From: Panagrolaimus kolymaensis | Lineage: Eukaryota; Nematoda; Chromadorea; Rhabditida; Panagrolaimidae | DNA length: 64,000 nucleotides | Reading direction: 5' to 3' | NCBI GenBank assembly: GCA_028622995.1 | Contig: JAJQJQ010000062.1 | Location: 1 to 64,000 of the forward strand | Shown: in pieces, positions 50,029-61,855 of the stretch | How positions within the stretch are numbered: position 1 is the stretch's first letter | Layout: each line of letters opens with the position of its first letter | The notes under the pieces: generated by a model | What the model saw: the letters and a program-made list of their open reading frames with translations, nothing else | Database searches by the model: none | Told to the model about the DNA's origin: nothing | Position numbers and translations under genes: made by a program

Positions 50029-51973
50029 ATGGATAAAAACTCAAAATCAAGAGATTTTAATAATGTTGAATATTCTTCACCAAATTTGTCCAACCAGGAA
50101 TCAAAGAATTCGAAAAAATCAAGTTTAATATTTCGAAATTCAACTCGATATTTAATTTTTCTTTTATCATTATTTTGTTTGGCAGTGTTATTTTCGAATT
50201 CGCTTGCATTAAATTTCACTATTATTTGTATGATGGTAGTGAATCGTCAACTTCTTCAGAAAATAACAGTTCCGACGATGCTTCTGGTAATAATGACACG
50301 AATAATGAAGCTGAATTTCATTATACTCCGAAACAACAGGGATGGTTATTTTCAGCGGTGGCAGTTGGAAGCTTTATTGGAGCTATTCCATTGCCTTATT
50401 TAACATCCAAATTTGGAACTAGGTAATAAAAAAACCAAAAAGTAATAATTCGAAGTTAATAAATTGACGAAATATTTATTGTTTTTTCACCCATAAAAAC
50501 AGCTGATTTTTTTTTGCAATCTTATCTTATTTTTTACTTTTCGGTGTCAAAACTTTCTTTAATTCTTTAAATTTATTCATCTTTATCAATAAGTTAATTT
50601 TTGTTTTGTAGAGTCATGTTTACAATTTATGGAACTATTTCGGGAGTTTCAATGCTATTAACTCCACTTGCAGCTTCCATAAGTTATGCAATGATTTTCT
50701 TGATGCGAGTATTTCAAGGACTGGCAGTTGCTATGTTACTTCCAGCTTCAGGTTCCATAATAAATGAATGGGCTCCAGTTGCAGAATCAGGACTTTTTAT
50801 TGCATTTTTAAGTTGTCATCAACAAGTAAATTTTACTTATTTTTTATAAATTAAAGATTTGTAATGAAATTTTTTTAGTTGGGTCAAATATTTACCATGC
50901 CAGTGGCGGGTTTATTTTGTGGTTCATCAACATTTGGATGGAGAGGAATATATTATTTACTTGGTTTTATGACTTTAATTGGGTTTACATTATTTTTCTT
51001 TATTTTTTGTGATACTCCTAAATCGCATAAGTAGGTATTTATTAGAATCAATTTTTAAAACAAAAATATTTGTTTTAGAAATGTGAGTGAAAAAGAACTC
51101 AAAAAAATTAAAGCTGACAAAGGTTCATCAGATGAAGATGACTCTAAAAGCAATAACTCTTCTCCACCATATTATCAAATATTTACAGATAAATCTATTC
51201 TGGGAGTATGGATTGCTAGCCTTGGAGGGTATACAGGATTTCAACTTTTCTCTCAATATGGTCCAACATATTTGAATAAAGTTTTGGATATGAATATTCA
51301 AAAAACTGGTTTTGCTGCTGCTTTTCCTTTCATTGGAGCCCTTCTTGTTAAATTAATTTCTGGACCATTGAGTGATCATTTGACTATCATTTCTGAAAAA
51401 TGGAGATGCATAATATTTGCTTCAATTTCACAATTTTTAATGGCCTTTTGTATTTTTCTATTAGGATGGATGCCAATTCAAAGTCATTTATTTGCTGAAA
51501 TAGCTTATACCGTAGCCATTATGGCCTCAAGTTTGAATGTGGTGGGGCTAGTCAAAAGTGCACAATTGGTAAGTAACTTAGAGGCAAGACCCTAAGGTTA
51601 ACTTCGGCGAAATTGCGATTTTGCAAACGACGAAGAAAATTGAAGATGTTTCGAAATTTATTTGGGTCATATTTTTAGCAATCTCGTCAATATGTTCATG
51701 TAACTATGACGGTTATTGCATTTATAAATAGTGGAATAGTTTTGCTTCTTCCAATATTTGTTTCAACTTTATCTCCAAATAATTCTCCCGAAGAAGTTTG
51801 TCTAACATAAACTTATCAAAGTTCATACAAAACATAATTTTTAGTGGCCTAAAATATTTTTTATCATCGCTGGTTTAGTTACGTTTACAACTATGATATT
51901 TAATTTTACATGTGAAACTGATCCAAGGCCATGGACTAAAAGAAACCGATCTAATCAGAAAGCAATGCATTGA
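50029..51973 (+). CDS. SLC17-type major facilitator transporter
   Basis: Exons 50029-50422, 50612-50825, 50879-51030, 51079-51568, 51679-51795 and 51845-51973. The protein has MFS traits of the SLC17 (phosphate/sialic acid/glutamate) group: [20 protein letters not shown] then FGTR at TM2-3, [22 protein letters not shown] in TM4, [12 protein letters not shown], and the end ETDPRPW. The odd point is exon 1. The start and TM1 ([17 protein letters not shown]) are in one frame, and everything after about 50227 is in another. Either a one-base indel is present, or an 83-base intron (50228-50310, GTATGA to AATGAAG, weak acceptor) restores the frame, giving 470 residues. Starting at the ATG at 50175 is also open but loses TM1. 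The substrate is unknown. Introns 4 and 5 and exons 4-6 are duplicated in the chimera at 48.9-49.5 kb. Confidence 0.8.
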
Positions 51974-52553
51974 AGGTTGAAAGAAAATTTTATCAATTGA
52001 AACTAAAGAAACGTTTACCCATATTCTCATCGCAAAAAATTCGTTTTAACTATATTAGTTTCCTTAAATCTTATTATTAATTCTATGAATGTTTGTAAAT
52101 ATTGTTGTAAATAAAAAATATGTTTCTAAAAATAACTATTAAAGTTCAAATGTTTTTTTATAAATAAACTAAAACCTCTTCAGCGAAGTTCCTTCTCTGC
52201 CTATCTCTCTTCAAAATTCTTATGCGTCGTGATCTTTCTTCTCTCTAACAACACTGGAAAATTCTATCTATTGTGGTGTCCTTTTATAAAAACCAGTTTC
52301 ATTTTTTTATTTTATGTGTCTTTAAAAAAAATAATTTGTTCTAGAAAAAAAACAATTTTCTCTTCGGTCAAAAAAATGTAAACAAATTCAACAAAAGTGC
52401 ATTTTCTTGGATGAAAACGAGAAGAAAAAAAGAAGTGAAAAGGTTTATTTAATTTTTTTATAAACAAAAGTTTAATTTACAAAATCATGGGTAATAGAAT
52501 AGAGATTTGAGCAAGTTTGTGATAATTTATTATGTATTTTTTAGTGGAAAGAT
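51974..52553. other. Intergenic region between SLC17-like and NLP-like genes
   Basis: AATAAA at 52110-52115 fits the transporter transcript end. No other gene is seen. The two genes are convergent. Confidence 0.5.
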
Positions 52554-52970
52554 TTAACCATAAAATCCACCATATCCCCATCGACGATAACCCCATGGTC
52601 GATATCCCCATGGGCGATAACCATATCCATACATGGGATATCCATAACCCCATTGGCGTTTTACACGAGAACTGAAAATAAAGAAAATTTTATGGTTGAA
52701 TCCAACGTTTTTGGAAAATGAGTAATTTTTAAAGTCAGAAAATTTTTTAAAGGTAAAATTTTTTTTCAGAGGCTCATATTTTTTTAAATAAAAAAATACT
52801 TACGGAGCTTCTAGTTCCATTTCGCTTAAAGCATCACGTTCTAATCGTTGAGGTTGATGATCACCAGAGGCTTCAGCACTTTCAGAACTTTTTGGATCTT
52901 GTTCATGTTGGGCCATTACAGCTGCAACAATACCAACCACAAATAAAGCAATCAAAATTTTAGAATTCAT
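52554..52970 (-). CDS. Secreted GY/W-rich peptide precursor (caenacin/NLP-like)
   Basis: Two exons, 52970-52804 and 52671-52554, giving 94 residues. Residues 1-20 are a signal peptide (MNSKILIALFVVGIVAAVMA). An acidic/polar propeptide (HEQDPKSSESAEASGD) ends at a dibasic VKR. The mature part, about 34 residues, is made of W/Y-G-Y-R repeats (QWGYGYPMYGYGY, RPWGYRPWGYRRWGYGGFYG). This closely resembles the QWGYGG peptides of C. elegans NLP-29/NLP-31 and caenacins, epidermal peptides induced by fungal infection or wounding. Antimicrobial role is inferred by analogy. A TATA-like TATAAAAA lies at about 53048-53055 on the minus strand, about 80 bases upstream of the start. Confidence 0.82.
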
Positions 52971-53971
52971 ATTGATCAAATTTTGTGACAAAAAAAGTAA
53001 AGAAAATAAAATAATTTGTCTTGTTTCGATCACAAAAAAATTTGTGGTTTTTATACTCCATTTTAGGCACCACCCTCCAACTTCGAAAAAAAAAAATAAA
53101 CAGACGACACCAAACAAAAAAACAACAAAGTTTTTGTTCAACACAAAAAAAATTAATTCTTTTTGGGCGAATAAAATCACGGAAGAAATAAAAAAGTTTA
53201 AAGAAATCAAATGATTTTTTCTTCCTTTTTTTACGTAAATTTATTTGACGAATTTCTTCGTTTTTTTCTTTCGTGTTCTTTAAAAGGTATTATTGGTTTC
53301 TGTCTCTGCCACCAATACATATTAGACACTTTTAGTTCTAGATTTTTGTTTTTTTTTGAATTCAACAAAAAAATGAGTCCGGTGTCTTACATTTCATTTT
53401 GTATTTTACATTCTTTCTTTTTTTGACGAACAACTAAAACGATCGATGATGACAAATAAATAAAAATAAGATGCATGAAACGAAATTTGGTAAATTTTTA
53501 AAATTTTCTTTTTGGATAAAATTTTGGTTACATTCATTTTTGGTTGAAATAATTTGATTGAACTTTTATATTCGCCTAACACATTTAATCTATTTTTGAA
53601 AAATTTGGATCAGATCCTTTATTCGGCTGATAATTAGTAATTTTTCAACATTCTTGAAATTTCTGAGTGTCCTAAAGTTTTTGATCATACTGTAATCGCT
53701 ATGTATCTTGAGAATTAGCATTTGTTTAATCATTCTAAACTCCTAAAACTCACAGTTATTTTTTTGTAAGGCTCCTAGCAACGAATAAAGCTAAACACGA
53801 GCTAGTCTGGCCATGTGATGGCGATGAAGCAAAAAGCCCGTTGGCTAAAAAAATAAAAAATGTGGACACTCGAACATTTTTTTCTTTTTGTGTCTCGGCT
53901 TACTTACTTTTTTCTTTACTTTTTTTTATTAATTCTTTATCAACGCTGTCGCTTTTTTATTTTTTTAAAGA
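52971..53971. other. Promoter region of NLP-like gene and spacer
   Basis: Minus-strand TATA-like sequence at about 53048-53055. The rest is AT-rich. The 150 bases before the F-box-like gene at 53972 (AAGGCTCCTAGCAACGAATAAAGC and onwards) recur before the related gene at 55799 (AAGGCTTCCAGCAACGACTAAAGC), so the genes were duplicated with their upstream regions. Confidence 0.55.
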
Positions 53972-55044
53972 ATGCATTCATTTATTCAAAAATTATGGTT
54001 TAAATTTATTCAAAAATGTTTTAAATTAAAAAATTATAAATCTCAACCTCCAATGCCATTTCCTTCGACTTTGAATTATTATATTTTAACCAAAATTAAA
54101 GAACATCCAATTGCGTTAAAAAAGTTAACTTTAACATGTAAATTTTGGTTTTTACAATATAAAATTCTTTTTATTGACGATTTAAGTTTTGCTAATTTTA
54201 ATCCGACTACTTTCATACTGTCTAAAAATGCAGATATCATTAAAGGAAATGAATTACAGAAAATTTTTCCATCATTTAAATTATTTTTAATGGATAAATT
54301 AACGATGGAAGGAAAATTTCGAGAATTAAATCCTCCTGAAATTATTTTACCTATTTTATCAAAAATTTATTCATGCAATTTGAAAGAATTAATAATTATT
54401 TCACAAAATTTTACTTTTGAAGATTATAATTTTTTAACTTCATCCAAAACCCTTGAATCTTTGACTTTGTTAAATACCAATATAACCCATAAATATGGCA
54501 GCACAAAAGTTTATATTGAAGAATTATTTCCGAATATTCCAAATTGTACTAAATTTAATTTGTAAGTAAATTCGTTGGGTTCGAGAATATTCAAAAAGAA
54601 AAAAGAAATTTTTTGTTTCTTTTTATTTTTTAGCATTCTACCAGTTGGACATATTTCTCATCAAAAAACTGCTGAAAAATTATTTCAACTCAAATGTTTG
54701 AAAAAATTCAAAAAATTTTGGTTTGGTGTTGTACCGCTTGATTTTGATTTTGAAACATTTTTAAAATTTATTAAAGTAAGAAACACTTTACTTCCATTTT
54801 TTTAAAGATTAAAACTTTTTTCTAAACCAAAAAACTTTTATAGTTAAATGCAGCTATGGATGCTATAGTGGCAGTAGTTTTCCCACCTCTAGAAACTCTT
54901 CCTTTCAATTATCTAAAAAATGTAGAAGCGATATTTGAAAATACTAAAAATTCATGGGGATTCGATTATGAAGATGTGAAATTGTATTATTCTGATCAAA
55001 GGAATTCGATACTTGAATATAATCTTGAAAAGTATGGACTTTAA
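53972..55044 (+). CDS. F-box-like (FTH-type) protein
   Basis: Three exons, 53972-54561, 54634-54775 and 54844-55044, giving 310 residues. The N-terminus is MHSFIQKLWFKFIQKCF. An F-box-like segment follows (PFPSTLNYYILTKIKEHP, then LKKLTLTCKFWF). A C-terminal part rich in short leucine/isoleucine repeats comes next (NLKELIIISQNFTFEDYNFL, LTLLNTNI, PNIPNCTKFNL), as in nematode F-box proteins with FTH/DUF38 domains. These bind SKP1 in SCF ubiquitin ligases and present substrates; the family is hugely expanded in nematodes. The assignment rests on pattern, not on search. Intron 1 and 2 positions are shared with the gene fragment at 57887. Confidence 0.68.
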
Positions 55045-55798
55045 TTTTAATGAATAATCATAAATGACAAAATTATAATAACATTCATATATTTTTTTAA
55101 ACTTTTTTCTTCTAATGTGTGTCATAACACTCAGGATTTTATTGCAGCAGCAAAACAACAAATGATGATGAAATACTTTATAAATACGCAAAAAAAGTTA
55201 TTAGGTACAAAATTTTTAAAGTTAGAAAATGTTTTGAATGAGTAAATCAAGACACGAAATGGTTACTGTATCTTTTTAAAGCATAGCTTTTTAGAAAGCA
55301 AAAAGTAAAGACTTAAAATATGAAAATTAGATAACATCCTTTCCAAAAAAATTATAAATTGCAAACATAAATGTCAATATTCAGAATCGATGACCACAAT
55401 AATTATTTGTTCATTATTTTTTTAATATATATTTTACAGAATCTTCGTTTTTCGTCGTTTCTATTATTAATAATAGTTTTATTTTTTCCTTAATTTTTGA
55501 AAAAAATAAAGAATCTTTTTCATTTTCGCTTTTCTTCAAAATTTATTCTTTTTCTTGCAAAACTTTCAAAACTCACATTTATTTGTTTTTTTTTTTGCAA
55601 GGCTTCCAGCAACGACTAAAGCTGAACAAGAGAACAAGAGCCAGCCATGTGAAACAACGATGAAGCATAAAGGCCGTTGGCTAAAAAAAGAAAAAAGTGT
55701 GGACACTCGGACATTTTTCTTCTTCATTTTTTTTTTTGCTGCTTACTTTTTTTTCTTTTATTGATTCACTGCCTCTTTTTTTTGTTAGTTTAAAAAAA
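55045..55798. other. Spacer between F-box-like genes
   Basis: AT-rich, with the duplicated upstream segment of the F-box-like family at about 55590-55720. No gene of its own is seen. Confidence 0.5.
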
Positions 55799-57649
55799 AT
55801 GTATCCATTTATTCAAAAATTATGGTTTAAATTTATACAAAAACGTTTTAAATTAAAGAATTGTAAATCTCAACCTCCATTGCCATTTCCATCGACTTTG
55901 AATTATTATATTTTAACCAAAATTAAAGAACATCCAATCCTTTCTAAAAAAAGTGAAAAGTAGAAGTCACGTTATAAAATGTTCAATTGATGTTGGATAT
56001 CAGATGAAAGGAAAAAATGTGAAAATAGATGATATCTAGGTCCCATCCACCGGAGGCAGATCCTGTGAGGTACATTGAGATTTGAAGTAAGATCCAAGCC
56101 AAAAGAAAAAATGAATGAAAAAATTAGCATGAAATTTTTCTTTCATTTGTAAGTATGTTTGAAGAATAAACTTTGATTTTTATATTATTGAATGAAAATG
56201 AAGCGGTGATGAGTGGTTGCTTTCTTTGAGGTGCAGGAGGATCGAAAGACAGGAAGTTCCAAAAAATAAAAAGGATCCGAAAATTTAGAAGGATTTAAAA
56301 AAGAGGAGGAATCTTTTAAGATGCAGGAGGATACAAAAAAGAGGAAGGATCCAAGAATTTAGAAGGATCCAGAAAATGAGGAAGGATCTAAAGAAGGATA
56401 AGGATCCAAAGATGTATAAGGATCCTAAGATGGGGAAGGATTTAAAATATAAGAAGGATTCCAAAAAAAGAAGGATCCAATGATGATTCTTAAGGAGTTT
56501 GAAAGAAGGAAAATGTGTTTTGTGGAGACCGTAAACATTATGTCCATCTTATTTTGTTGTTGATTAAGACCTTATGAGGTGAGATGATAATTGTATGTTA
56601 TTAATATGGGGATTTGTGTGATAAAATAAGATATAAAATAAAAAAATGAAGTGAGCCTGAGCACCTGAAAGGGTTCAGACTCCATTTCTTTTATGATTAA
56701 AAGATTATAATAAAAAAATTCATAATATTCAAGTCAAGAATTTTTTTATCAGAGAGTATGGATAGCTAATAAGATCATGGCTTTGAATAAACTGTTTGAA
56801 TGAGAAATAAATATCAAAGCCTGATGATAAAACTTTAATATCTGGGTCTGATGTAAAAAAGAAAGAAAGATAAGGATGGCTAGCGTTCATTTCTTGGTAA
56901 CACAAAAAGAAATAGATATTATTTATGTTAATTACTAAAGATCTTAACTAATAAATATTGTCCAAACACCATAATTGAAAAAGTGTGTGTTTGTGGTATG
57001 TAGCAACCCAAAATTTTCTGAAGAAAGTGGATATCAAAAAATTGGAAAAAATGTGAAACGATCGGAATCGACGACCTCATCTCCCGGAAAGAGATCCTGA
57101 GCGAGATACGCACTTTTTAAGATGTACCTTGCAAAAAAAAATGAAAAAAATGAATGAGAAATTTGCATAAAATGATTTTAATGTGAAAATGCATCTTGAA
57201 AATGAATTTTTTGTTTTAGTTTCACAAAAAAGAAGTGGTGAAGAGCGATCGTTCGGTTTCAAAAACTTTAAATAATAAAATGCTAAGGATCTAGGACCCA
57301 AAAAATTGAGGATCCAATAATCCAAAGATTGAGGATCTTATTTCAGAAAATGAAGAAAATGAAAGAAAATTTTGTATGAATGGGGTTTCTTAAAATGAAA
57401 GCGTGAATATGAATGAAAATGTTTGCATTTTATTTCATGAGATAAGAAAAGAATTGGATCGAAATATGACAATGGTCAAAGAAATCGAAAGTCCTAAATA
57501 AAACTCAAGAAAATTAAAGAGGGTATTTTATAATGTGTTTTAAAGATCATAAAGAAGTGAAATATTTGAGAAAAGGTAAAAAGTATGACTAACTTTAGTT
57601 AATAAGATGTAAAACCCTTATCGCTAGAATGAAACCTTAAAAATGTTGG

Positions 57650-57677
57650 GCATGGTGGCCCGATAGGGCCACCATGC
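57650..57677. other. 12-bp GC-rich hairpin in the insertion
   Basis: GCATGGTGGCCC - GATA - GGGCCACCATGC, a perfect stem in AT-rich DNA. Confidence 0.9.
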
Positions 57678-57768
57678 AAAAACTTAATTATTTATAGTTC
57701 GCAGATCTTTTAGAAGGTGAAAGTTGTGGAGATGTAATAGTTCTCAATCGATAAAAGAAAAACTAAAA

Positions 57769-57804
57769 CAAGCAAAAGCCCTCGCGTAGCGAGGGCTTTG
57801 CTTG
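57769..57804. other. 16-17-bp hairpin in the insertion
   Basis: CAAGCAAAAGCCCTCGC - GTA - GCGAGGGCTTTGCTTG, a stem of 16 pairs with one bulged A. The right arm ends with the same GCTTG word as the insertion's 3' end. Confidence 0.9.
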
Positions 57805-59280
57805 TTTAATGAAATTTGAAAATCTATTTTCTAAAAAAGAAAAAAAGACAAGCAGAGAGCCTCCCGAAGGGAGGCGAACCTGCTTGTTGCGTTAAAAAAG
57901 TTAACTTTAACATGTAAATTTTGGTTTTTACAATATAAAATTCTTTTTATTGATGATTTACATATGAGAGTTTCATATTCAAATTTAGAATTTAAAATGT
58001 GGATAAATACAAATTTTGTGCAAGGTAGTGAAGTGCTTAAACGTATTCCACCTTTAAATTTATGGTTTATTGGAAAAAATAAATTAGCTGATCCTCATCC
58101 TCGAAATTTTATGTTGCCATTATTTTTAAAAATTGATCAATGTTTTTTGAAAGAATTATCACTGAGTTTACAAAATTTTATTTTTGATGATTATAAATTT
58201 TTAACTTCGAATGGAACTATTAAATCGCTAATAATCACAGAATGCAATATTAGTCATAATGATGGTTCAATAGTTTACATCGAAGAATTACTTCCAAATG
58301 TTCCAAATTGTATAGAATTTAAAGTGTAAGTCTGCCGTCTGACTGATAATGAAACTTTCGAGTGTTGTAAAACATAATGGAAGGAAAATACATACATACA
58401 TAGAAGTTTTTTTTAGAAATTTACCCAACGGGCATGTTTCTCCCCAAACTCCTCAAAAACTTCTTGAAATTAAGCGATCAGTAAAATTTAAAGAAATTTG
58501 GTTTGGTGCTATTCCATTTGATTTTGATTATGATACATTTTTGGAATTTGTAAGAGTAAGTTTTTCTGTTAGATTTTGCATTAATAAGAAGATTGAAACT
58601 TGCAAATCACTGTGCATAGAAATTTGAATCAAAAAAAAGAAAGAAAAGATTTGCAAAAATCAAAGCAAAAGATTAATGGTTTTTTTTTAAATTAGATAAA
58701 TGCCGCATGGAATACATCGGTTAAAATTACAATGGATGATTTTCGAAATGTTCCACAACTATATAAAGAAAATGTTAAAACTACAATAAAAAATGTAATG
58801 CGAACATGGGAACCAGAATATCAAAATATTCAAATTGAATTGTTTGCATATTTCGATGCATATGCAGATATAATAATTGAGGGAAATTTTCGAGGATTTA
58901 CCTGTCCATTAAATTTTGATCATCCACATCGACGAAAACCAAAAACTCCATTAACAATGAGGCAAAAAATTATTCAAAGGATATCAAATTTACGGAGATA
59001 AAATAAGTAACACATTTTTTCTTTTTAGAAAATATAAAAATAATTACTTAAATTTTATAAACTTTTTCACTTTTTTAAATTATAATTATTTTTTTAATTA
59101 TCATCCTTAAATTTGTGATATACATATTTTTTTTGTTGCATCTCAGGAATCTTTAACTTAAACAAACATTTTAAATTTTATTGATAAATGCATTTTTTTC
59201 TTCGTTTATTTTTACGATTAAAAATATTAATTTTTATTAAAATTTATCAATAAACGAATATTAATTTTTTATTATTAATT

Positions 59281-59624
59281 TTATACAGCAAAAGATGCAA
59301 CAGGTTTATAATAAGCCATAGATTCATCATAACGTTTACGTAATTTTTTCAAGCGATTTTGTTGACATGGAGAATATGTGGAACATGAAAGAATTCCAAC
59401 AAAAACACACATAAAACAAAATACAAAACCAAATGATGCAACCACAACGAAAATAGTTGTAAAATGAAGATACTAAAAAAAACTTATTTTTGTTTTTGTT
59501 TTTTGGTTTAAAATTAAAAAATGCAACTTTTAAAAACAAAACAAAACTTTTTGGAATGAAATAAATATTTACTTGCCTGATACCATGTTACAATTTCTCG
59601 TAAACCTTGTAATAACATTTTCAT
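59281..59624 (-). CDS. Small single-pass membrane protein, unknown
   Basis: Two exons, 59624-59577 and 59472-59281, giving 79 residues. It has a short N-terminus (MKMLLQGLREIVTWYQ), one long hydrophobic helix (FTTIFVVVASFGFVFCFMCV, continuing FVGILSC) and a basic tail (NRLKKLRKRYDESMAYYKPV). The intron reads CAG|GCAAGT...TTTTAG, a GC-AG intron. Using the nearby GT at 59572 instead would give a different, cysteine/phenylalanine-rich frame that looks less protein-like. Extra upstream exons cannot be excluded. Confidence 0.5.
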
Positions 59625-60939
59625 AATTATATAGTTCGATAATATTCCATTTAAAAAATGGACACAAGTAAAAAAATTTTTTTTAAAATATTTTGTTGTT
59701 GCTGGCTGCTATCAAAAAAATAAACTCATATTTCTTTTCTTTCTTTTTTCGAAGAATAAAAACTTTTAACTTTTATTCATTGTTTTTAGTTTTTGTGTTT
59801 TTGTGTTTTTCTTTCTTCAAAAAAAAAGAAGCAAGAAGCCACGTGCCTTTTTTTGCTATATTTTTTTTTATTTGAGTTATTTTTTTATTTATTATTTCTC
59901 TGACGCAAAAAAAGAAGAAAGAAAAAAATCCAAGTTAAAACATTTTATTTTTTGTTTCAGGATTCCCTAAGGAATTTTTTGTTGTTGCTGCTGCTGTCAT
60001 GTTTTTATAACAAATAAATTTCAAAAAAGAAGCAAAAGTAAAATTTGACAATTTTTCAAAGTTTATAAAATTTCAAAAAAAAATGAGGTCAAACAACTAA
60101 CAAAAAAATTTTAAAACGTGTAAATCACAAAAGCTTAAAGAATTTAATTGGATTGAATTCATCAATGTTCGGAGAAAATTGTTACAATTTGGAAATCATT
60201 GATTGTGGGGTTAATGATTTTTCAATTCTACATTTGAATTTAGCTTTGTAAATATTTTAGAAAAAAAAAGAAAGCAGCAAAAAGAAACTTTTAAAAATAG
60301 TAAAATAAGAAAATTTTTGTTATTTCATTCGTTCACTGTGGAAATCCACCACCTAAATCAATCATCTCATCAAACACTTTCATTAGTTATGTCTCAAAAA
60401 TAATGATGATGGATTTAATTGGTTTATATGTATTTGTTTAATAAAAAATTTATTAAACAAAATAATGAATGCTGGATTTTTAGTAATTTTTCATTTTCCT
60501 TGTTTGAGATAGAAAGAAGCTATTTGAAGGTTTGCGGGTCTTTAAATAATGAAGCTTTACACACACCAAATCGAAATGTTCACACATTATTAGGATTACT
60601 TATTATCGTAAAATTTTTGAATAGCTTATAAAAGAATATTGTTGGGTTTTTATTACAGATTCTGGTGCATAGGTAAAAAAAAGTAAACAAAAACCAAAGC
60701 CCATCAACTCTTGCAAGGATTTATTACTGTTCATCAATTGCATTTTTTGGGTGACGAAAAAGAATCTTTGAAAAATAAAAAAAGTAAAATCCATTGTTTT
60801 ATTATTTTTTCGGAGAAAAGCTTCTCAAAATTTGCATGCTTTATTCATTCATTTCTTAGACCTCAAAGTTTGTATAAGTATAAAAGCTTTTCAACAATCA
60901 TGCTTCATTATTGCTTGACTAATTTCGTTGAGATTGGTG
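59625..60939. other. Intergenic region, AT-rich
   Basis: Homopolymer-rich sequence without a supported gene. A possible TATA (GTATAAAAGC at about 60877) lies 60 bases before the next start codon. Confidence 0.5.
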
Positions 60940-61855
60940 ATGTCTCCTCTTCCTGTTAATCTATTAACTTCAACATATCTTGCTGAGAACTCAACAACGA
61001 CTCCTGGTGAACTTTTCAATTCAACAACAACCATGGCTCCTCCATCTGCTCGTGATCATCAAGGTGATATTTCCATCGTGGTTATTGAATATGCTACAAA
61101 AAACATTCAAACAACAACAACTGAATCTGGATGGCTTGGTATTAATGAAACAGAATGGATATTAATATGTGCTGTGGTTATTGTCATCATTTCTGCTTTT
61201 CTAATTTGCTGTTTATGTTGTGGTGGGAAAAAAGATGATGAAGAAAAGAAAAAGAAAGCTCAACAAAAACTTGATCCAAAGAGACGAGCTGCTGCTGTTG
61301 CCGCTGCCGCTGCTGTTCAAGAATATAAGAATAGAAAAGATCAACCACCTCAACAACTTGCTCCTGCACCGGCTAAACCTGCTGAACGTGTTCCTGATGT
61401 TGTCAAGACTGACACTGTGATTGAACGTGATACAAAAACTTTACCTGATGGACGTCAAATTTCATCTGTTCGTGTTACTAAAACATCAAGTACCAAATCA
61501 AAGAAACAATGTCATAAAAACAAACATCATCAACATGTAACTAAATTACATCGTCAAGAACAATCAACCATCGTTCAAGTTGATCCTCCAATGGTTCCTG
61601 TTCATACTCCGGTTTATGCTCCTCATCCTGTTCAAACTCCTGCTCGTGTTAACACTCCTGTTTATACTCCGGTTCCTGTTTACACTCCACCAGTTTATAC
61701 TCCTGTTCAACAACAACCACCAAATTATGGATTTAATTGTAAGTTTTTTTTACTTTTTGAAAACCTTTTTAACTTATTGATTTGTTTCTTTTTTAGCCTT
61801 CTCTCAACAACAATCATCATCTCAACAACAACCACCACCATCATCTCAACAATGA
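60940..61855 (+). CDS. Single-pass membrane protein with Pro-rich cytoplasmic tail
   Basis: Two exons, 60940-61738 and 61797-61855, giving 285 residues. The start is the ATG at 60940. The ~60-residue outer part is Ser/Thr-rich with possible N-glycosylation sites (NSTTT). One membrane helix (WILICAVVIVIISAFLICCL) is followed by CCGGKKDDEEKKKK. The inside part has an Ala run (RRAAAVAAAAAVQEYKNR), a conserved-looking segment (TDTVIERDTKTLPDGRQISS), then VxTPVY/YTPV repeats and a Gln/Pro/Ser tail ending in SSQQ. No known domain is recognised. The layout (short outside, one helix, Lys-rich stop-transfer) recalls the 39-kb membrane family but the sequence is unrelated. Confidence 0.78.

Larger units (their letters stand above)
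55938..57886. mobile_element. 1949-bp non-coding insertion, Helitron-like
   Basis: The insert begins TCCTTTCTAAAAAAAG after an A and ends CCTGCTTG before a T, in a site that reads CCAATTGCG in the intact sister gene, with no target duplication. A 7-bp stem hairpin GCCTCCC-GAA-GGGAGGC ends 11 bases before the 3' end. A 5' TC, a 3' hairpin about 11 bases from the end and an A/T target without duplication are Helitron features, though CTTG differs from the usual CTRR end. The interior has GGATCC-containing purine repeats (about 56230-56490) and two related segments (about 55990-56200 and 57020-57230). No Rep/helicase gene is present. Confidence 0.6.
55799..59001 (+). pseudogene. F-box-like gene split by a 1.95-kb insertion
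   Basis: The 5' part (55799-55937) encodes MYPFIQKLWFKFIQKRF through LTKIKEHP and matches the gene at 53972 almost base for base. After CATCCAA the frame runs into foreign DNA and a stop. The gene resumes at 57887 (TTGCGTTAAAAAAGTTAAC), continuing ALKKLTLTCKFWFLQY. Its later exons are 57887-58325, 58417-58555 and 58696-59001, all open, with good splice sites, ending ISNLRR. From the ATG at 57964 a shorter protein lacking the F-box could still be made. The 3' exons have diverged far more from the sister gene than the 5' end. Confidence 0.75.

Noticed and set aside
57769..57804. Bacterial rho-independent terminator or sign of bacterial DNA transfer
   Set aside because: The hairpin is not followed by a meaningful T-run in gene context, surrounding genes are intron-bearing, and it lies inside a mobile insertion.
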